From NCBI GenBank assembly GCA_937879855.1, contig CALFMO010000043.1, forward strand, positions 62,001 to 126,000: a stretch of 64,000 nucleotides of DNA, given 5' to 3'. The notes beneath the pieces are model-generated. The model was not told the DNA's origin, searched no databases, and was given only the letters and a program-made list of their open reading frames with translations. Shown here piece by piece: positions 1 to 7,850 of this stretch. Both the position numbers and the translations under genes were made by a program. The stretch comes from an uncultured Acidobacteriaceae bacterium (GTDB taxonomy: Bacteria > Acidobacteriota > Terriglobia > Terriglobales > Acidobacteriaceae). Every line of letters begins with the position of its first letter. Position 1 is the stretch's first letter.

Positions 1-1
1 T

Positions 2-598
2 CCCAACCTGACCGTCGCGCACAATGCGGAGATGATTGAGCCGGGAATGGAGTTCGCTCCGCCGGCGTTCCGGCAGGCGGTGGAAAAAGAAGTGAAGCAA
101 ATTCTCGACCGCATTTATTCCACGCACGGCAACGGCGCGTGGAAGAAAAAGATCATGATCAACGACCGCATTGCAGACTCGATCTTCCAGCAGGTGGTCA
201 CGCGCGCCGACGAATACTCGGTGCTGGCCACGCCCAACCTGAACGGCGACTATATCTCCGACGCGTGCGCCGCGCAGGTGGGCGGGCTAGGAATCGCTCC
301 CGGCGCGAACATTGGCGACGGCTATGCCATCTTCGAAGCCACGCACGGCACCGCGCCGAAGTATGCCGATAAAGATGTCATCAATCCCGGGTCGGTGATC
401 CTGTCGGGCGTGATGATGTTCCGCCACCTCGGTTGGAACGAGGCCGCCGACCTGATCGAACAAAGCATGGAGCGGACCATCGAACAGAAGAAAGTCACCT
501 ATGACTTCGAACGCCTGATGCCGGGCGCCACTAAAGTTAAGACCAGCGAATTTGCGGGACACATCATCGAGAACATGGGCGCGGGCGTCCTGGTGTAG
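2..598 (+). CDS. icd: isocitrate dehydrogenase (NADP-type), C-terminal part
   Basis: The reading frame is open from the first bases of the window, so the 5' part of the gene lies outside. Isocitrate dehydrogenase oxidatively decarboxylates isocitrate to 2-oxoglutarate in the TCA cycle. The visible part holds the family's late blocks: NDRIADSIFQQ, ATPNLNGDYISDACAAQVGG, then FEATHGTAPKYADKD and NPGSVILSGVMMFRHLGW, which line the NADP and metal site. The frame ends normally with a hydrophobic tail. It is followed on the same strand by mdh, another TCA enzyme, 112 bp downstream, so the two may be co-regulated. The identity is firm; the N-terminus cannot be judged. Confidence 0.95.
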   Translation, partial: PNLTVAHNAEMIEPGMEFAPPAFRQAVEKEVKQILDRIYSTHGNGAWKKKIMINDRIADSIFQQVVTRADEYSVLATPNLNGDYISDACAAQVGGLGIAPGANIGDGYAIFEATHGTAPKYADKDVINPGSVILSGVMMFRHLGWNEAADLIEQSMERTIEQKKVTYDFERLMPGATKVKTSEFAGHIIENMGAGVLV

Positions 599-607
599 AA
601 CTTCGTA

Positions 608-690
608 AACCACGAAGGACGCGAAGGCGCACGAAGGAAGTTCTGAGTTTTATGCTCTCCTTCGTGCACCTTAGTGCCCTTTGTGGTATC
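608..690. repeat. degenerate inverted copies of an 'accacgaagg' intergenic repeat
   Basis: Between icd and mdh the sequence ACCACGAAGGACGCGAAGG is followed about 45 bp later by an inverted, imperfect counterpart (CCTTCGTGCACC...CTTTGTGGT). Similar short phrases occur at about 12855, 30832, 43793 and 47607. It may form a weak hairpin between the two TCA genes. Its function is unknown. Confidence 0.5.
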
Positions 691-710
691 TGATTTTTGA
701 AAGGACTTAT

Positions 711-1637
711 ATGCGAAAGAAAGTAACGATTGTAGGTTCAGGCAACGTAGGCGCGACGGCCGCTCACTGGATCGCTTCCAAAGAACTGGCCGACGTCGTG
801 CTCATCGACATCATCGAAGGTGTACCGCAAGGCAAAGGACTCGATCTCCTCGAAGCCATGCCGATCGAGAAACGCGACTCTTACATCACCGGCACGAACG
901 ATTACAAAGACACCGCGAATTCCGACATCGTCGTCATCACCGCGGGCATTCCGCGCAAGCCCGGCATGAGCCGCGACGATTTGCTCAACACGAATTACGG
1001 CATCATGAAGGCTGTGGTCGGCGAGGTGGTGAAGAACTCGCCCAACTGCATTCTGATTATTGTGTCCAACCCGCTGGATGCGATGGCGCAGGCCGCATAT
1101 AAACTGAGCGGCTTTCCGCGTGAGCGCGTGATTGGCATGGCAGGAGTGCTTGATTCCGCGCGCTTCCGCGCCTTCATCGCACTCGAACTGAAGGTCAGCG
1201 TGGAAAACGTAACCGCATTCGTACTTGGCGGGCACGGCGATACCATGGTCCCGCTGCCGCGCTACTCCACGGTCGCCGGCATTCCGATCACCGAACTGAT
1301 CGAAAAGACAAAGCTGGATGCGCTGGTGCAGCGCACGCGCGACGGCGGCGCCGAGATCGTGAAGTATCTGAAAACCGGTTCGGCCTACTACGCGCCCTCG
1401 GCCGCAGCCACCGAGATGGTCGAGGCGATCCTCAAAGACAAGAAAAAGATCCTTCCTTGCGCCGCGCTCCTACAAGGTGAATACGGGATCAGCGGCCTTT
1501 ACGTTGGCGTCCCGGTCAAGCTCGGTGCAAAGGGAATCGAGCAGATCATTGAGATCAAACTGACGCCAGAGGAGAAAACGGGCCTCGACAAGAGCGCGGC
1601 GGCCGTGAAGGAACTGTGTAGCGTGATTAATGTGTAG
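711..1637 (+). CDS. mdh: malate dehydrogenase
   Basis: This 308-residue NAD-dependent malate dehydrogenase is of the LDH-like type and interconverts malate and oxaloacetate in the TCA cycle. The Rossmann motif GSGNVGATAAHW lies at residues 8-19. Substrate and catalytic blocks follow: ITAGIPRKPGMSRDDLL, IIVSNPLDAM, RVIGMAGVLDSARF and the active-site VLGGHGDTMVPLPRYS. An in-frame ATG 30 bp upstream is rejected, because the ATG at 711 has an AAAGGA ribosome site at 700-705 and gives the usual N-terminus. The stop overlaps the tail of the convergent gene by 11 bp. Length matches the family. Confidence 0.97.
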   Translation: MRKKVTIVGSGNVGATAAHWIASKELADVVLIDIIEGVPQGKGLDLLEAMPIEKRDSYITGTNDYKDTANSDIVVITAGIPRKPGMSRDDLLNTNYGIMKAVVGEVVKNSPNCILIIVSNPLDAMAQAAYKLSGFPRERVIGMAGVLDSARFRAFIALELKVSVENVTAFVLGGHGDTMVPLPRYSTVAGIPITELIEKTKLDALVQRTRDGGAEIVKYLKTGSAYYAPSAAATEMVEAILKDKKKILPCAALLQGEYGISGLYVGVPVKLGAKGIEQIIEIKLTPEEKTGLDKSAAAVKELCSVINV

Positions 1638-2109
1638 GTTCTGGTTCCGCCAGGACCCACGGCACCTCGGCATCAAACTCAAGTTGGACAATGGGATGTC
1701 CCTTGAATGGTGCTTTAAGTAAGCCAATTCGCCGAGTAAATCCCAGACTGAAGCCGGGGTTGATTTCTTCCAGATCAAAACTCCACGCCGAGGTTGTGCC
1801 GATCTGCTGGGCTGCGTCGGAGCCGCGTACTATCATGCCCACAAAGTGAAACCACCCGCCATAATGATGCTTTCCCGGCGCGATGCGGTGAGTGTGATAT
1901 ACCTCAGCTTCGCGGTCCATGGAGATTCCGAGCACTTCGAACAACCGCTTCACATCGGCTGGATAAACTTGATTTCGGGCGGCAGCGAAATTGCGACAAT
2001 GCGCGCAACCACAGGCCTCCGGCGCCCCGGTTGACAGTCGCCCGAATATATCTCGGGTAAAGACCGGATCGCATTCGAGTTCCCAACGAGCAAACTTAAC
2101 TGTATTCAT
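1627..2109 (-). CDS. conserved Cys-rich protein of unknown function
   Basis: This 160-residue soluble protein has no signal peptide. I do not recognise a named family. Residues 30-40 carry a CGCAHCRNF motif that could bind a metal, followed by a block YPADVKRLFEVLGISMDRE and a His/Trp-rich segment HHYGGWFHFVGMIVRG. The ordered blocks and clean coding pattern argue for a real gene. An ATG at 2109 is chosen over an upstream start that would add five residues. It is convergent with mdh, overlapping by 11 bp, and divergent from the toxin-antitoxin pair. Confidence 0.65.
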   Translation of the reverse strand: MNTVKFARWELECDPVFTRDIFGRLSTGAPEACGCAHCRNFAAARNQVYPADVKRLFEVLGISMDREAEVYHTHRIAPGKHHYGGWFHFVGMIVRGSDAAQQIGTTSAWSFDLEEINPGFSLGFTRRIGLLKAPFKGHPIVQLEFDAEVPWVLAEPEPTH

Positions 2110-2156
2110 TCGACAGCGGCCCAAGACGTAGCGATCATCCTATCATTCGATTGTGT

Positions 2157-2185
2157 TTGACCATGGTCATTGACCATGGTATATA
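2157..2185 (+). promoter_or_regulatory. sigma70-like promoter with overlapping palindromic operator of the toxin-antitoxin pair
   Basis: TTGACC at 2157-2162 and TATATA at 2180-2185 are separated by exactly 17 bp. A perfect 12-bp palindrome TGACCATGGTCA (2158-2169) covers the -35 box and its half TGACCATGGT recurs at 2171-2180, a 13-bp period. Such tandem palindromes over the promoter are typical of autoregulated toxin-antitoxin operons. The antitoxin start follows at 2192. Confidence 0.75.
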
Positions 2186-2191
2186 TCAACT

Positions 2192-2431
2192 ATGAAGGAA
2201 ATCGCCATCTCCGTATTCAAGGCTAAGTGTCTGGGCATCCTGGAAGAAGTGCGCAAAACGCGTAAGCCAGTTCGAGTCACCCGCTTCGGCAAGCCTGTTG
2301 CCGAAGTCGTCCCACCATCTCCAGCGAAACCGACGGGCAGGCGACTCGGATCCATGGTCGGAACGGGCAAAATTCTAGGAGATATCGTTGGCCCCACCGG
2401 CAGCTGGGACGATTGGGAAGCGTCGCGGTGA
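2192..2431 (+). CDS. Phd/YefM-type antitoxin
   Basis: This 79-residue protein opens with the Phd/YefM pattern: MKEIAISVFKAKCLGILEEV, then PVRVTRFGKPVAEVVP. In this family the N-terminal part dimerises and binds the operator, while the C-terminal tail wraps the toxin. The tail here (GDIVGPTGSWDDWEASR) fits the toxin-neutralising region. The gene overlaps the toxin start by 4 bp (GTGA), so translation is probably coupled. It sits directly downstream of a promoter with tandem palindromes that it probably represses together with the toxin. Confidence 0.85.
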   Translation: MKEIAISVFKAKCLGILEEVRKTRKPVRVTRFGKPVAEVVPPSPAKPTGRRLGSMVGTGKILGDIVGPTGSWDDWEASR

Positions 2432-2823
2432 AGCTGCTTCTTGACACTCACATCTGGCTCTGGAGCACGCTCGAACCGGAGCGCCTTACCCGCCGAGTGG
2501 ACAAGGCACTTGCAGATCCTGCGAATGAATTATGGCTGTCTCCAGTTAGCGTGGGAGAATTGATAGTTTTGATCCGCAAGGGGCGTCTCAAACTGCCGAA
2601 TGACGTTGCCGCCTGGGTCGCCACGAGCGCGCAAGACTTAGAACTCACGGAAGCGCCCCTTACGATTGAAGTGGCGCTCGGCATATTGTCAATAAACTTT
2701 CCACATGGTGATCCCGCCGATCACTTCCTAGCAGCTACCGCAAAAGTGTTTGGCCTGACCCTCGTCACCGCCGACGAGCACCTGATACATCTGCCAGGAA
2801 TTCAGGTTCTTGCGAATCGCTGA
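2428..2823 (+). CDS. vapC: PIN-domain ribonuclease toxin, VapC-like
   Basis: The 131-residue PIN-domain protein is probably a ribonuclease. The PIN acidic residues are visible: LLLDTHIWLW near the N-terminus, SPVSVGELIVLIRKGRL in the middle, and DPADHFLAATA plus LVTADEHL near the end. It resembles the subgroup paired with Phd-type antitoxins. The start is taken as GTG 2428, which overlaps the antitoxin stop; an ATG-equivalent five codons upstream is possible. It ends one base from the convergent cyclophilin stop. Confidence 0.87.
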   Translation: MKLLLDTHIWLWSTLEPERLTRRVDKALADPANELWLSPVSVGELIVLIRKGRLKLPNDVAAWVATSAQDLELTEAPLTIEVALGILSINFPHGDPADHFLAATAKVFGLTLVTADEHLIHLPGIQVLANR

Positions 2824-2824
2824 C

Positions 2825-3352
2825 CTACACCTTCTCGATCCTCACCTTTTTCAACACCACATCCTTGTTGGGGCGATTCTGGCGATTTTGGGGGACGCCT
2901 GTAATCTTCACTGCAACGTCCTGCCCCTCGACAACTTCGCCAAAAATGGTGTGCTTGCCCGTCAGCCATGCTGTCGGGACGGTGGTGATGAAAAATTGCG
3001 AGCCATTGGTGTTGGGGCCGGCGTTTGCCATGGCAAGTTTGCCTGGCTTGTCGAACTTGTGCGGCGAGCCCTTGGTCTCGTCCTCGAACTGATAGCCCGG
3101 GCCGCCCATGCCGGTGCCCTGCGGATCGCCGCCCTGAATCATGAAGTCGGGGATCACGCGATGGAAAATCGTTCCATCGTAGAGGCGGTCTTTGGATTTC
3201 TTGCGCGTGGAAGGATGCGTCCACTCGCGCTTGCCCTCGGCGAGTTCCACGAAGTTGGCGACGGTCTTCGGCGCATCTTTCTCAAACAGCCGGCAAACAA
3301 TGGTTCCTTCCGAGGTTTCAAACGTGGCGTAGAGTCCAGGTTGACGAGTCAT
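2825..3352 (-). CDS. peptidyl-prolyl cis-trans isomerase, cyclophilin type (cytoplasmic)
   Basis: This 175-residue cyclophilin catalyses cis-trans isomerisation of Xaa-Pro bonds. It has no signal peptide, so it should be cytoplasmic. Core motifs are present: FHRVIPDFMIQGGDPQGTG, AMANAGPNTNGSQFFIT and TIFGEVVEGQDV. These include the catalytic Arg and the Gln and Phe of the active site. A 12-residue insertion (about residues 45-57) replaces the short loop of minimal cyclophilins. An AAGGAAA ribosome site precedes the ATG. A second, exported cyclophilin lies just upstream. Confidence 0.93.
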   Translation of the reverse strand: MTRQPGLYATFETSEGTIVCRLFEKDAPKTVANFVELAEGKREWTHPSTRKKSKDRLYDGTIFHRVIPDFMIQGGDPQGTGMGGPGYQFEDETKGSPHKFDKPGKLAMANAGPNTNGSQFFITTVPTAWLTGKHTIFGEVVEGQDVAVKITGVPQNRQNRPNKDVVLKKVRIEKV

Positions 3353-3471
3353 AAGTTTCCTTTCGAATTCATTTTGGGTCGATGGTCCTTAGTCGTTGGT
3401 CGTTGGCGGAAATTGCCTCTTGAGCCCGGAAGCCTTCGTCCGTTCCACGATGCGAGGCGACCAGCGAATGC

Positions 3472-4233
3472 TTAGTTCGGTGTCGGTGTCGCCGGCGCCT
3501 TCGGCGTTGTCGTTGCGGGCTTCTTCATCGTGCCTCCGGCGGTTGGTTTCGGCGCCGTCCCCGTACCGCGCACGATGCTAATGTGAATAATCTTCACCGG
3601 ACGAAATGGCTTGTCGGTCGTGGGATCGGTGGCCATGTGGGCGATCTGCTTCACCAGCGCCACAGTCGGCTCATCGCATTGGCCGAAGATGGTGTAGCCG
3701 CCATTCAGGTGCGGCGTCGCGACCTCGGTGATGAAAAATTGCGAGCCGTTGGTGCCGGGCCCCGAGTTGGCATAGGCGAGCCGGCCCGGCCGGTCAAATA
3801 GCAGGTCCGGAGAGGCTTCATTCTTGAATTTGTATCCGGGATCGCCGGACCCGTTACCTGCAGGATCGCCGCCCTGGATCATGAAGCCGGGGATCACGCG
3901 ATGAAAGATGGTTCCGTCATAAAGCGGGATACCGTGCTTATTGGCGCCGCTCACCGGATTTTTCCAGTCTTTCGTTCCGCTCGCCAGGCCAATAAAGTTA
4001 TCCACGCCAATCGGCGCTTTGTCGGGAAACAACGTGCAAGTCATTTTGCCCGCGGTGGTATTGATGATTGCAGTCGGCTTCGTAGCAGTAGCGGTAGCCG
4101 GTTTGGCGGCGCTGCTCGTCTTAGCGGCGGTACCGGGCTTCGCCGTCGCGCCTTGCGTGGTCGAACTGGATTGCGCCAGCGCGGCAGCAACGACGACTAG
4201 CATTATGAATATAATCGCGAATCCATTACGCAT
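3472..4233 (-). CDS. exported peptidyl-prolyl cis-trans isomerase, cyclophilin type
   Basis: The 253-residue protein begins with a signal peptide (MRNGFAIIFIMLVVVAAALAQ), then an Ala/Thr/Lys-rich linker of about 40 residues, then a cyclophilin domain and a Pro/Thr-rich tail. The domain has FHRVIPGFMIQGGDPAG and NSGPGTNGSQFFITEV, so the catalytic residues are intact. It should fold proteins in the periplasm. The ATG at 4233 has an AAGGAGC site; an upstream in-frame ATG would spoil the signal peptide. It lies 119 bp upstream of the cytoplasmic cyclophilin and may be co-transcribed with it. Confidence 0.92.
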   Translation of the reverse strand: MRNGFAIIFIMLVVVAAALAQSSSTTQGATAKPGTAAKTSSAAKPATATATKPTAIINTTAGKMTCTLFPDKAPIGVDNFIGLASGTKDWKNPVSGANKHGIPLYDGTIFHRVIPGFMIQGGDPAGNGSGDPGYKFKNEASPDLLFDRPGRLAYANSGPGTNGSQFFITEVATPHLNGGYTIFGQCDEPTVALVKQIAHMATDPTTDKPFRPVKIIHISIVRGTGTAPKPTAGGTMKKPATTTPKAPATPTPN

Positions 4234-4337
4234 GGATGCTCCTTGCTTCTTGCGAAAAAGATTGGACTGTGTGCGCAACGTTGCATTGTACGACAGTAAA
4301 GACCATCATTTCCTGCCGGCGCATGCGGGAAGTCAGA

Positions 4338-5606
4338 CTATTGTGCGGAGCCGCCGGCCTGCATTTCGCGGCTCACGTGTTCCACTTGGCTAAACACTCG
4401 CAGCAGGTTGCCTCCAAGAATCTTGTGGATATCGACGGCGCTGTATCCGCGATCGACCAGCGCTTGCGTAATCTTCGGCAGATCGGCCGCTGAGTCGATA
4501 CCCTGTGGCGTGGCGCCGCTGACCCCGTCAAAGTCCGATCCCAGGCCCACGTGATCGACTCCCGCAATCTTCGCGATGTGATCGATCTGATCGATCAGTG
4601 ACTTCAGAGGCGGGCGCGGAATCTTCGCCATCCACTCGCGCTCGATGCGGTCCTTATCCACGTAGCTGACGGGCTTGCCTTCCGCTTTCATTTGGTCAAC
4701 ATATTTCTGAACGGCGGCGTCCTGCTCTTTTGCCTGTGCCTCCCTGGCCTTGAGGAAGTTCTCGTCGTCAAATGCGCTGAAGAAGTTGACCTGAACCACG
4801 CCGCCATTCTTCGCGACGGCGCGCAGCATGTCGTCGGTCATGTTGCGCGGAACATCGACCAGCGCGCGCGCCGACGAGTGCGAGGCGATCACCGGAGACT
4901 TCGTGGTCGCAATCGTATCCCAGAATGTTTTATCGGATACGTGTGAGATGTCGACCATCATGCCCAGGCGATTCATCTCCAGAACAAACTGCTTGCCGAA
5001 GTCGGTAAGGCCGTTGTGATGCTGAATTTTCGGATCGTCGATGTCGCCAGAAGAATCGGCCCATTCGTTCGTGTTCGACCACGAAAGCGTCATGTAGCGC
5101 ACGCCCAGCCGGTAGTAGTCGCGCAGCAGGTGCATATCGTTTTCGATCGAGTGCCCGCCCTCGATGCCCATGAGCGCGGCGAGTTTGTGCTCACGATGCG
5201 CGCGTTCGATGTCGGCGACCGAGAAAGCCATCATCATCCGGTCGGGATGGCGCGCGGCCTGCTCGTACACCGAATCGATTAGATCGAACGTATGACGCGC
5301 GAAGCGGCCCTGGTTGGTCTCTGGCTCGACCCAGATGGAGAAAAATTCAGCGCCCAGATTTCCGCGGCGCGCCTTGCCGAGGCTGATGTGCCCGTTGTCG
5401 TTGGGATCGGTCGAGCCGATATCGAAATCTTCGTCGAGGAAGCGTTGTGGTGTGTCAGCGTGGGTGTCAACGATGATGGCGGAGTCGTGAATCTGCCGCG
5501 CGCGGGCGCTGATAATCATGTCCGCGGCGTTCGATGATTGTTGCGGAGCCTGGGCTGCGCCAAGGGCGGAAACTAGCACGAGAACAGGAACAAGCCTGGT
5601 TTTCAT
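4338..5606 (-). CDS. membrane dipeptidase (renal dipeptidase family, M19), exported
   Basis: This 422-residue zinc metallopeptidase hydrolyses dipeptides. The N-terminus is a signal peptide (TRLVPVLVLVSALGAAQA). The metal ligands of family M19 are visible in order: VDTHADTP (HxD), MGIEGGHSIEND (Glu), MVDISHVSD (His), VIASHSSARAL (His) and GLGSDFDGV (Asp). The ATG at 5606 is preferred to an upstream one 30 codons away because it opens the signal peptide. A role in periplasmic or peptidoglycan-derived peptide turnover is likely. Confidence 0.93.
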   Translation of the reverse strand: MKTRLVPVLVLVSALGAAQAPQQSSNAADMIISARARQIHDSAIIVDTHADTPQRFLDEDFDIGSTDPNDNGHISLGKARRGNLGAEFFSIWVEPETNQGRFARHTFDLIDSVYEQAARHPDRMMMAFSVADIERAHREHKLAALMGIEGGHSIENDMHLLRDYYRLGVRYMTLSWSNTNEWADSSGDIDDPKIQHHNGLTDFGKQFVLEMNRLGMMVDISHVSDKTFWDTIATTKSPVIASHSSARALVDVPRNMTDDMLRAVAKNGGVVQVNFFSAFDDENFLKAREAQAKEQDAAVQKYVDQMKAEGKPVSYVDKDRIEREWMAKIPRPPLKSLIDQIDHIAKIAGVDHVGLGSDFDGVSGATPQGIDSAADLPKITQALVDRGYSAVDIHKILGGNLLRVFSQVEHVSREMQAGGSAQ

Positions 5607-5712
5607 AGTGTGGCCCACGGAAAGAACGAGAGATGCGGGCGGATTCACGATTGTATAGGCGGAGACGTTCGTGGACAAAGGGGCTTCGTCAGACAACGCC
5701 TCTGATGTGCCC

Positions 5713-5761
5713 CACGCGAGATTCCTCGCCCCGCTGATAAAACGCGGGGCCTCGGGATGAC
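5713..5761. repeat. palindromic intergenic repeat with 'cacgcgagattcctcgc' edge
   Basis: CCCCGC (5729-5734) and GCGGGG (5744-5749) form a short stem, flanked by a phrase CACGCGAGATTCCTCGC. A diverged version of the same phrase, with the same GATAAAACGC-like continuation, is present at 52030-52061. It lies between the dipeptidase gene and the end of the kinase gene, where it could also act as a terminator. Confidence 0.5.
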
Positions 5762-5763
5762 GC

Positions 5764-6288
5764 CTACGGAGTGGCTAGAACGGCAAGTGCCTGCTGCACG
5801 CAGGCTTCTAGTGATTGTTCGGTGTCGATTACCGTCTTGGGATGCGTAATGGCTTCGAAGCGCGACTTCACTTCGAGGTAGAGTTGGTAGTCGCGATTTC
5901 CTGCCGGATGCGCGCCGGCGCCCGCGACAAGCCGACGCTCAGCGGTCTCGTCTGAGCACGTGCACTGGAGAATTCGCCACGGCTGTTGCAGGGAAGCGGC
6001 TGCGAGCAGAACATTCTCAATCTGATAACGCCGCGAGAACGGACGCCCGTCGAGAAGGATCGTGCGCCCTGGGTTCCGCGATAAAAGATATCCCGCGGTT
6101 TCGAGCATCACCTGCAGGACGTAATCGTCTTGCGCCGAAGAGTATTCGATTTCTTCGGGCAGAAAGATCGCGTGGCGAATTTCGTCTTTGCTCAGAACGC
6201 GACCCGACGTGCGCACGGCAAGCTCGCTTGCCAGCGTGCTCTTGCCCGTGCCGGGAAGCCCCGCCATCAGGACGATCATGGGTATCAT
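5764..6288 (-). CDS. P-loop kinase-like ATPase (AAA_33/zeta-like)
   Basis: This 174-residue protein has a Walker A motif GLPGTGKST at residues 9-17 and a LSKDEIRHAIF segment like those of small-molecule or RNA-end kinases of the AAA_33 group. ILLDGRPFSRRYQ is a plausible Walker B/substrate region, and ERRLVAGAG a lid arginine region. The substrate is unknown. Two close ATGs (6288 and 6279) are possible. The gene is divergent from the tautomerase, leaving only about 38 bp for promoters of both. Confidence 0.75.
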   Translation of the reverse strand: MIPMIVLMAGLPGTGKSTLASELAVRTSGRVLSKDEIRHAIFLPEEIEYSSAQDDYVLQVMLETAGYLLSRNPGRTILLDGRPFSRRYQIENVLLAAASLQQPWRILQCTCSDETAERRLVAGAGAHPAGNRDYQLYLEVKSRFEAITHPKTVIDTEQSLEACVQQALAVLATP

Positions 6289-6326
6289 TAGAGCAGAAAC
6301 TTCATCGTGCTTTTAAGGAGGGCGTT

Positions 6327-6710
6327 ATGCCGTTGGTGCGCATTTCTTTGCGAGAAGGAACATCAGCCCAATACCGGCAGGCTCTGGCCGACGGCGTGCA
6401 TCAAGCCATGGTCGAGGCTATCGAAATCCCGGCCCAGGACCGCTTTCAGATCATTACCGAGCATCCGGCGAATGGGTTGATCTACGATCCGTCCTACCTG
6501 GGGATCGAGCGCAGCGACAAGATCGTGCTCGTGCAAATCACTTTGTCCGGCGGGCGCAGGCCGGCGCAAAAGAAGAAACTGTATCAGCGCATGGCGGAAA
6601 TCCTGGCGAAAAATCCGGGATTGCGCCCGCAGGATCTGTTCGTCAACTTAGTGGAAGTTGCCTGGGAGAATTGGTCGTTCGGAAACGGGGAAGCGCAGTA
6701 CAACAAATAA
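6327..6710 (+). CDS. tautomerase family protein
   Basis: The 127-residue protein has Pro right after the initiator Met (MPLVRISLREG). This is the catalytic base of the 4-oxalocrotonate tautomerase superfamily once Met is removed. The body (RQALADGVHQAMVEAIEIP, then LVQITLSGGRRPAQKKKLY) matches the longer Tautomerase_2-type members of about 130 residues. The true substrate cannot be told. A strong AAGGAGG site at 6315-6321 fixes the start. It converges with the next gene at only 13 bp distance. Confidence 0.88.
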   Translation: MPLVRISLREGTSAQYRQALADGVHQAMVEAIEIPAQDRFQIITEHPANGLIYDPSYLGIERSDKIVLVQITLSGGRRPAQKKKLYQRMAEILAKNPGLRPQDLFVNLVEVAWENWSFGNGEAQYNK

Positions 6711-6723
6711 CGAAGCGGAAAGC

Positions 6724-7518
6724 TTATTCCGCGCGGCTAGCGGCGATTTGGCCTGAGTCGACCGGCGGCAGCGCGGGTCCAGCGAAGCTAGGCCGGGGCA
6801 CGTCTGGTCTCTCTACCGGAACGATGTCCTGCGTCTCGCGCCACTCGTTGTAGTGACCGCTTACCATGATATGGAACACCCACTGGCGGCGTTCTTCTTC
6901 CGGTTCCACCAGGCCGAGCGCCTTCATGTAGAAGAGGTAGTGTTCCATCCAGTGAATCTGATCTTTGCTCATGCCGCGACGTTGCAGGTCGACGGTCACA
7001 CCGGCCAGATGCGATGAGGCCGTGTCGCCGTCGGCGGGCGCGGCGTTGCGGTTGTGGCGGCGAAGCTTCTTCTGAACCTTGACCGTGCGGACTGCGGAGT
7101 TAACCTGAATCTGCTGGTGGAAGCGGTGGTAAAAAGCCTGGCTCAAGTCATCGACAAAATTGAGCGTCCACGAACGGCAATAGCGCCGCGAGGGATCAAG
7201 CCGGGGATCGAAGCGCAGCATTTCACCGGAGCGGATCTCCAGCAGGGAACCGTCGGCCTTAAGCGCTTCGAGTTCAGTTTCATCCTCGATGCGAGGCAAC
7301 TCCAGGCGGTCAATCTCTGCGTTCTGAATCAGAAGCGATTCGTGCGACGGCCGGAACATCGGATTCCAGTGCAGCCACCGGAAATGCCTGCGAGCATGAT
7401 GCTGGCGGATGGTATGACGCACCGCAAAGGCGGTACCCGACAAGCCCCCGCAAATCAGGGCGAGCAGGACCACGGCCAGTAATTGCAATTTAACGATGCG
7501 TCTCACGAAGTGGTTCAT
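6724..7518 (-). CDS. DUF5715-type protein, putative M15-like cell-wall peptidase
   Basis: The 264-residue protein has an N-terminal membrane anchor or signal (residues 12-32), a Tyr/Arg-rich middle, and a segment SSHLAGVTVDLQRRG near residue 166. That segment resembles the SxHxxGxAxD zinc motif of D-Ala-D-Ala dipeptidases and carboxypeptidases of family M15. A later HIMVSGHYNEW could hold the third ligand. The likely role is in peptidoglycan trimming, but this is inferred from the motif alone. The Pro-rich tail is not part of the domain. Confidence 0.65.
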   Translation of the reverse strand: MNHFVRRIVKLQLLAVVLLALICGGLSGTAFAVRHTIRQHHARRHFRWLHWNPMFRPSHESLLIQNAEIDRLELPRIEDETELEALKADGSLLEIRSGEMLRFDPRLDPSRRYCRSWTLNFVDDLSQAFYHRFHQQIQVNSAVRTVKVQKKLRRHNRNAAPADGDTASSHLAGVTVDLQRRGMSKDQIHWMEHYLFYMKALGLVEPEEERRQWVFHIMVSGHYNEWRETQDIVPVERPDVPRPSFAGPALPPVDSGQIAASRAE

Positions 7519-7850
7519 GTTGGGGCGGCAACTCTTGCCGCCAACGCGCTCGCACTCAACCTGCGAGTAGCGGTTATTCTAAGCCATGCTGTCAAGCGGT
7601 CCAACGCGATACAGCGACCGCGTCATTACGTGCGTACCCAAAAAGCCCGTCTGGCGCGGTTACTGCCCGCTTGGTTACCTGCAGTTACTGTCTCGCATGA
7701 CAGCACACATCCAAACTTCAATGGGCAAATGACGGGCCGTTTCAGGCTGACATAAAAGCCAGCTTATGTACCGCGCTGGCTGCGACTTGGCGGGATTAAG
7801 ATGACACTTCGACCAGCCCGGTTGTGGGCGTTACGCAAAAATGACAAAAA
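7519..7850. other. 332-bp intergenic stretch upstream of the DUF5715 gene and downstream of sdhB
   Basis: No convincing reading frame or RNA gene is seen here. A short inverted pair GGCGGCAA/TTGCCGCC lies next to the DUF5715 start (about 7525-7543), where it would fall in the leader of that gene. No clear terminator follows sdhB. Confidence 0.4.
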
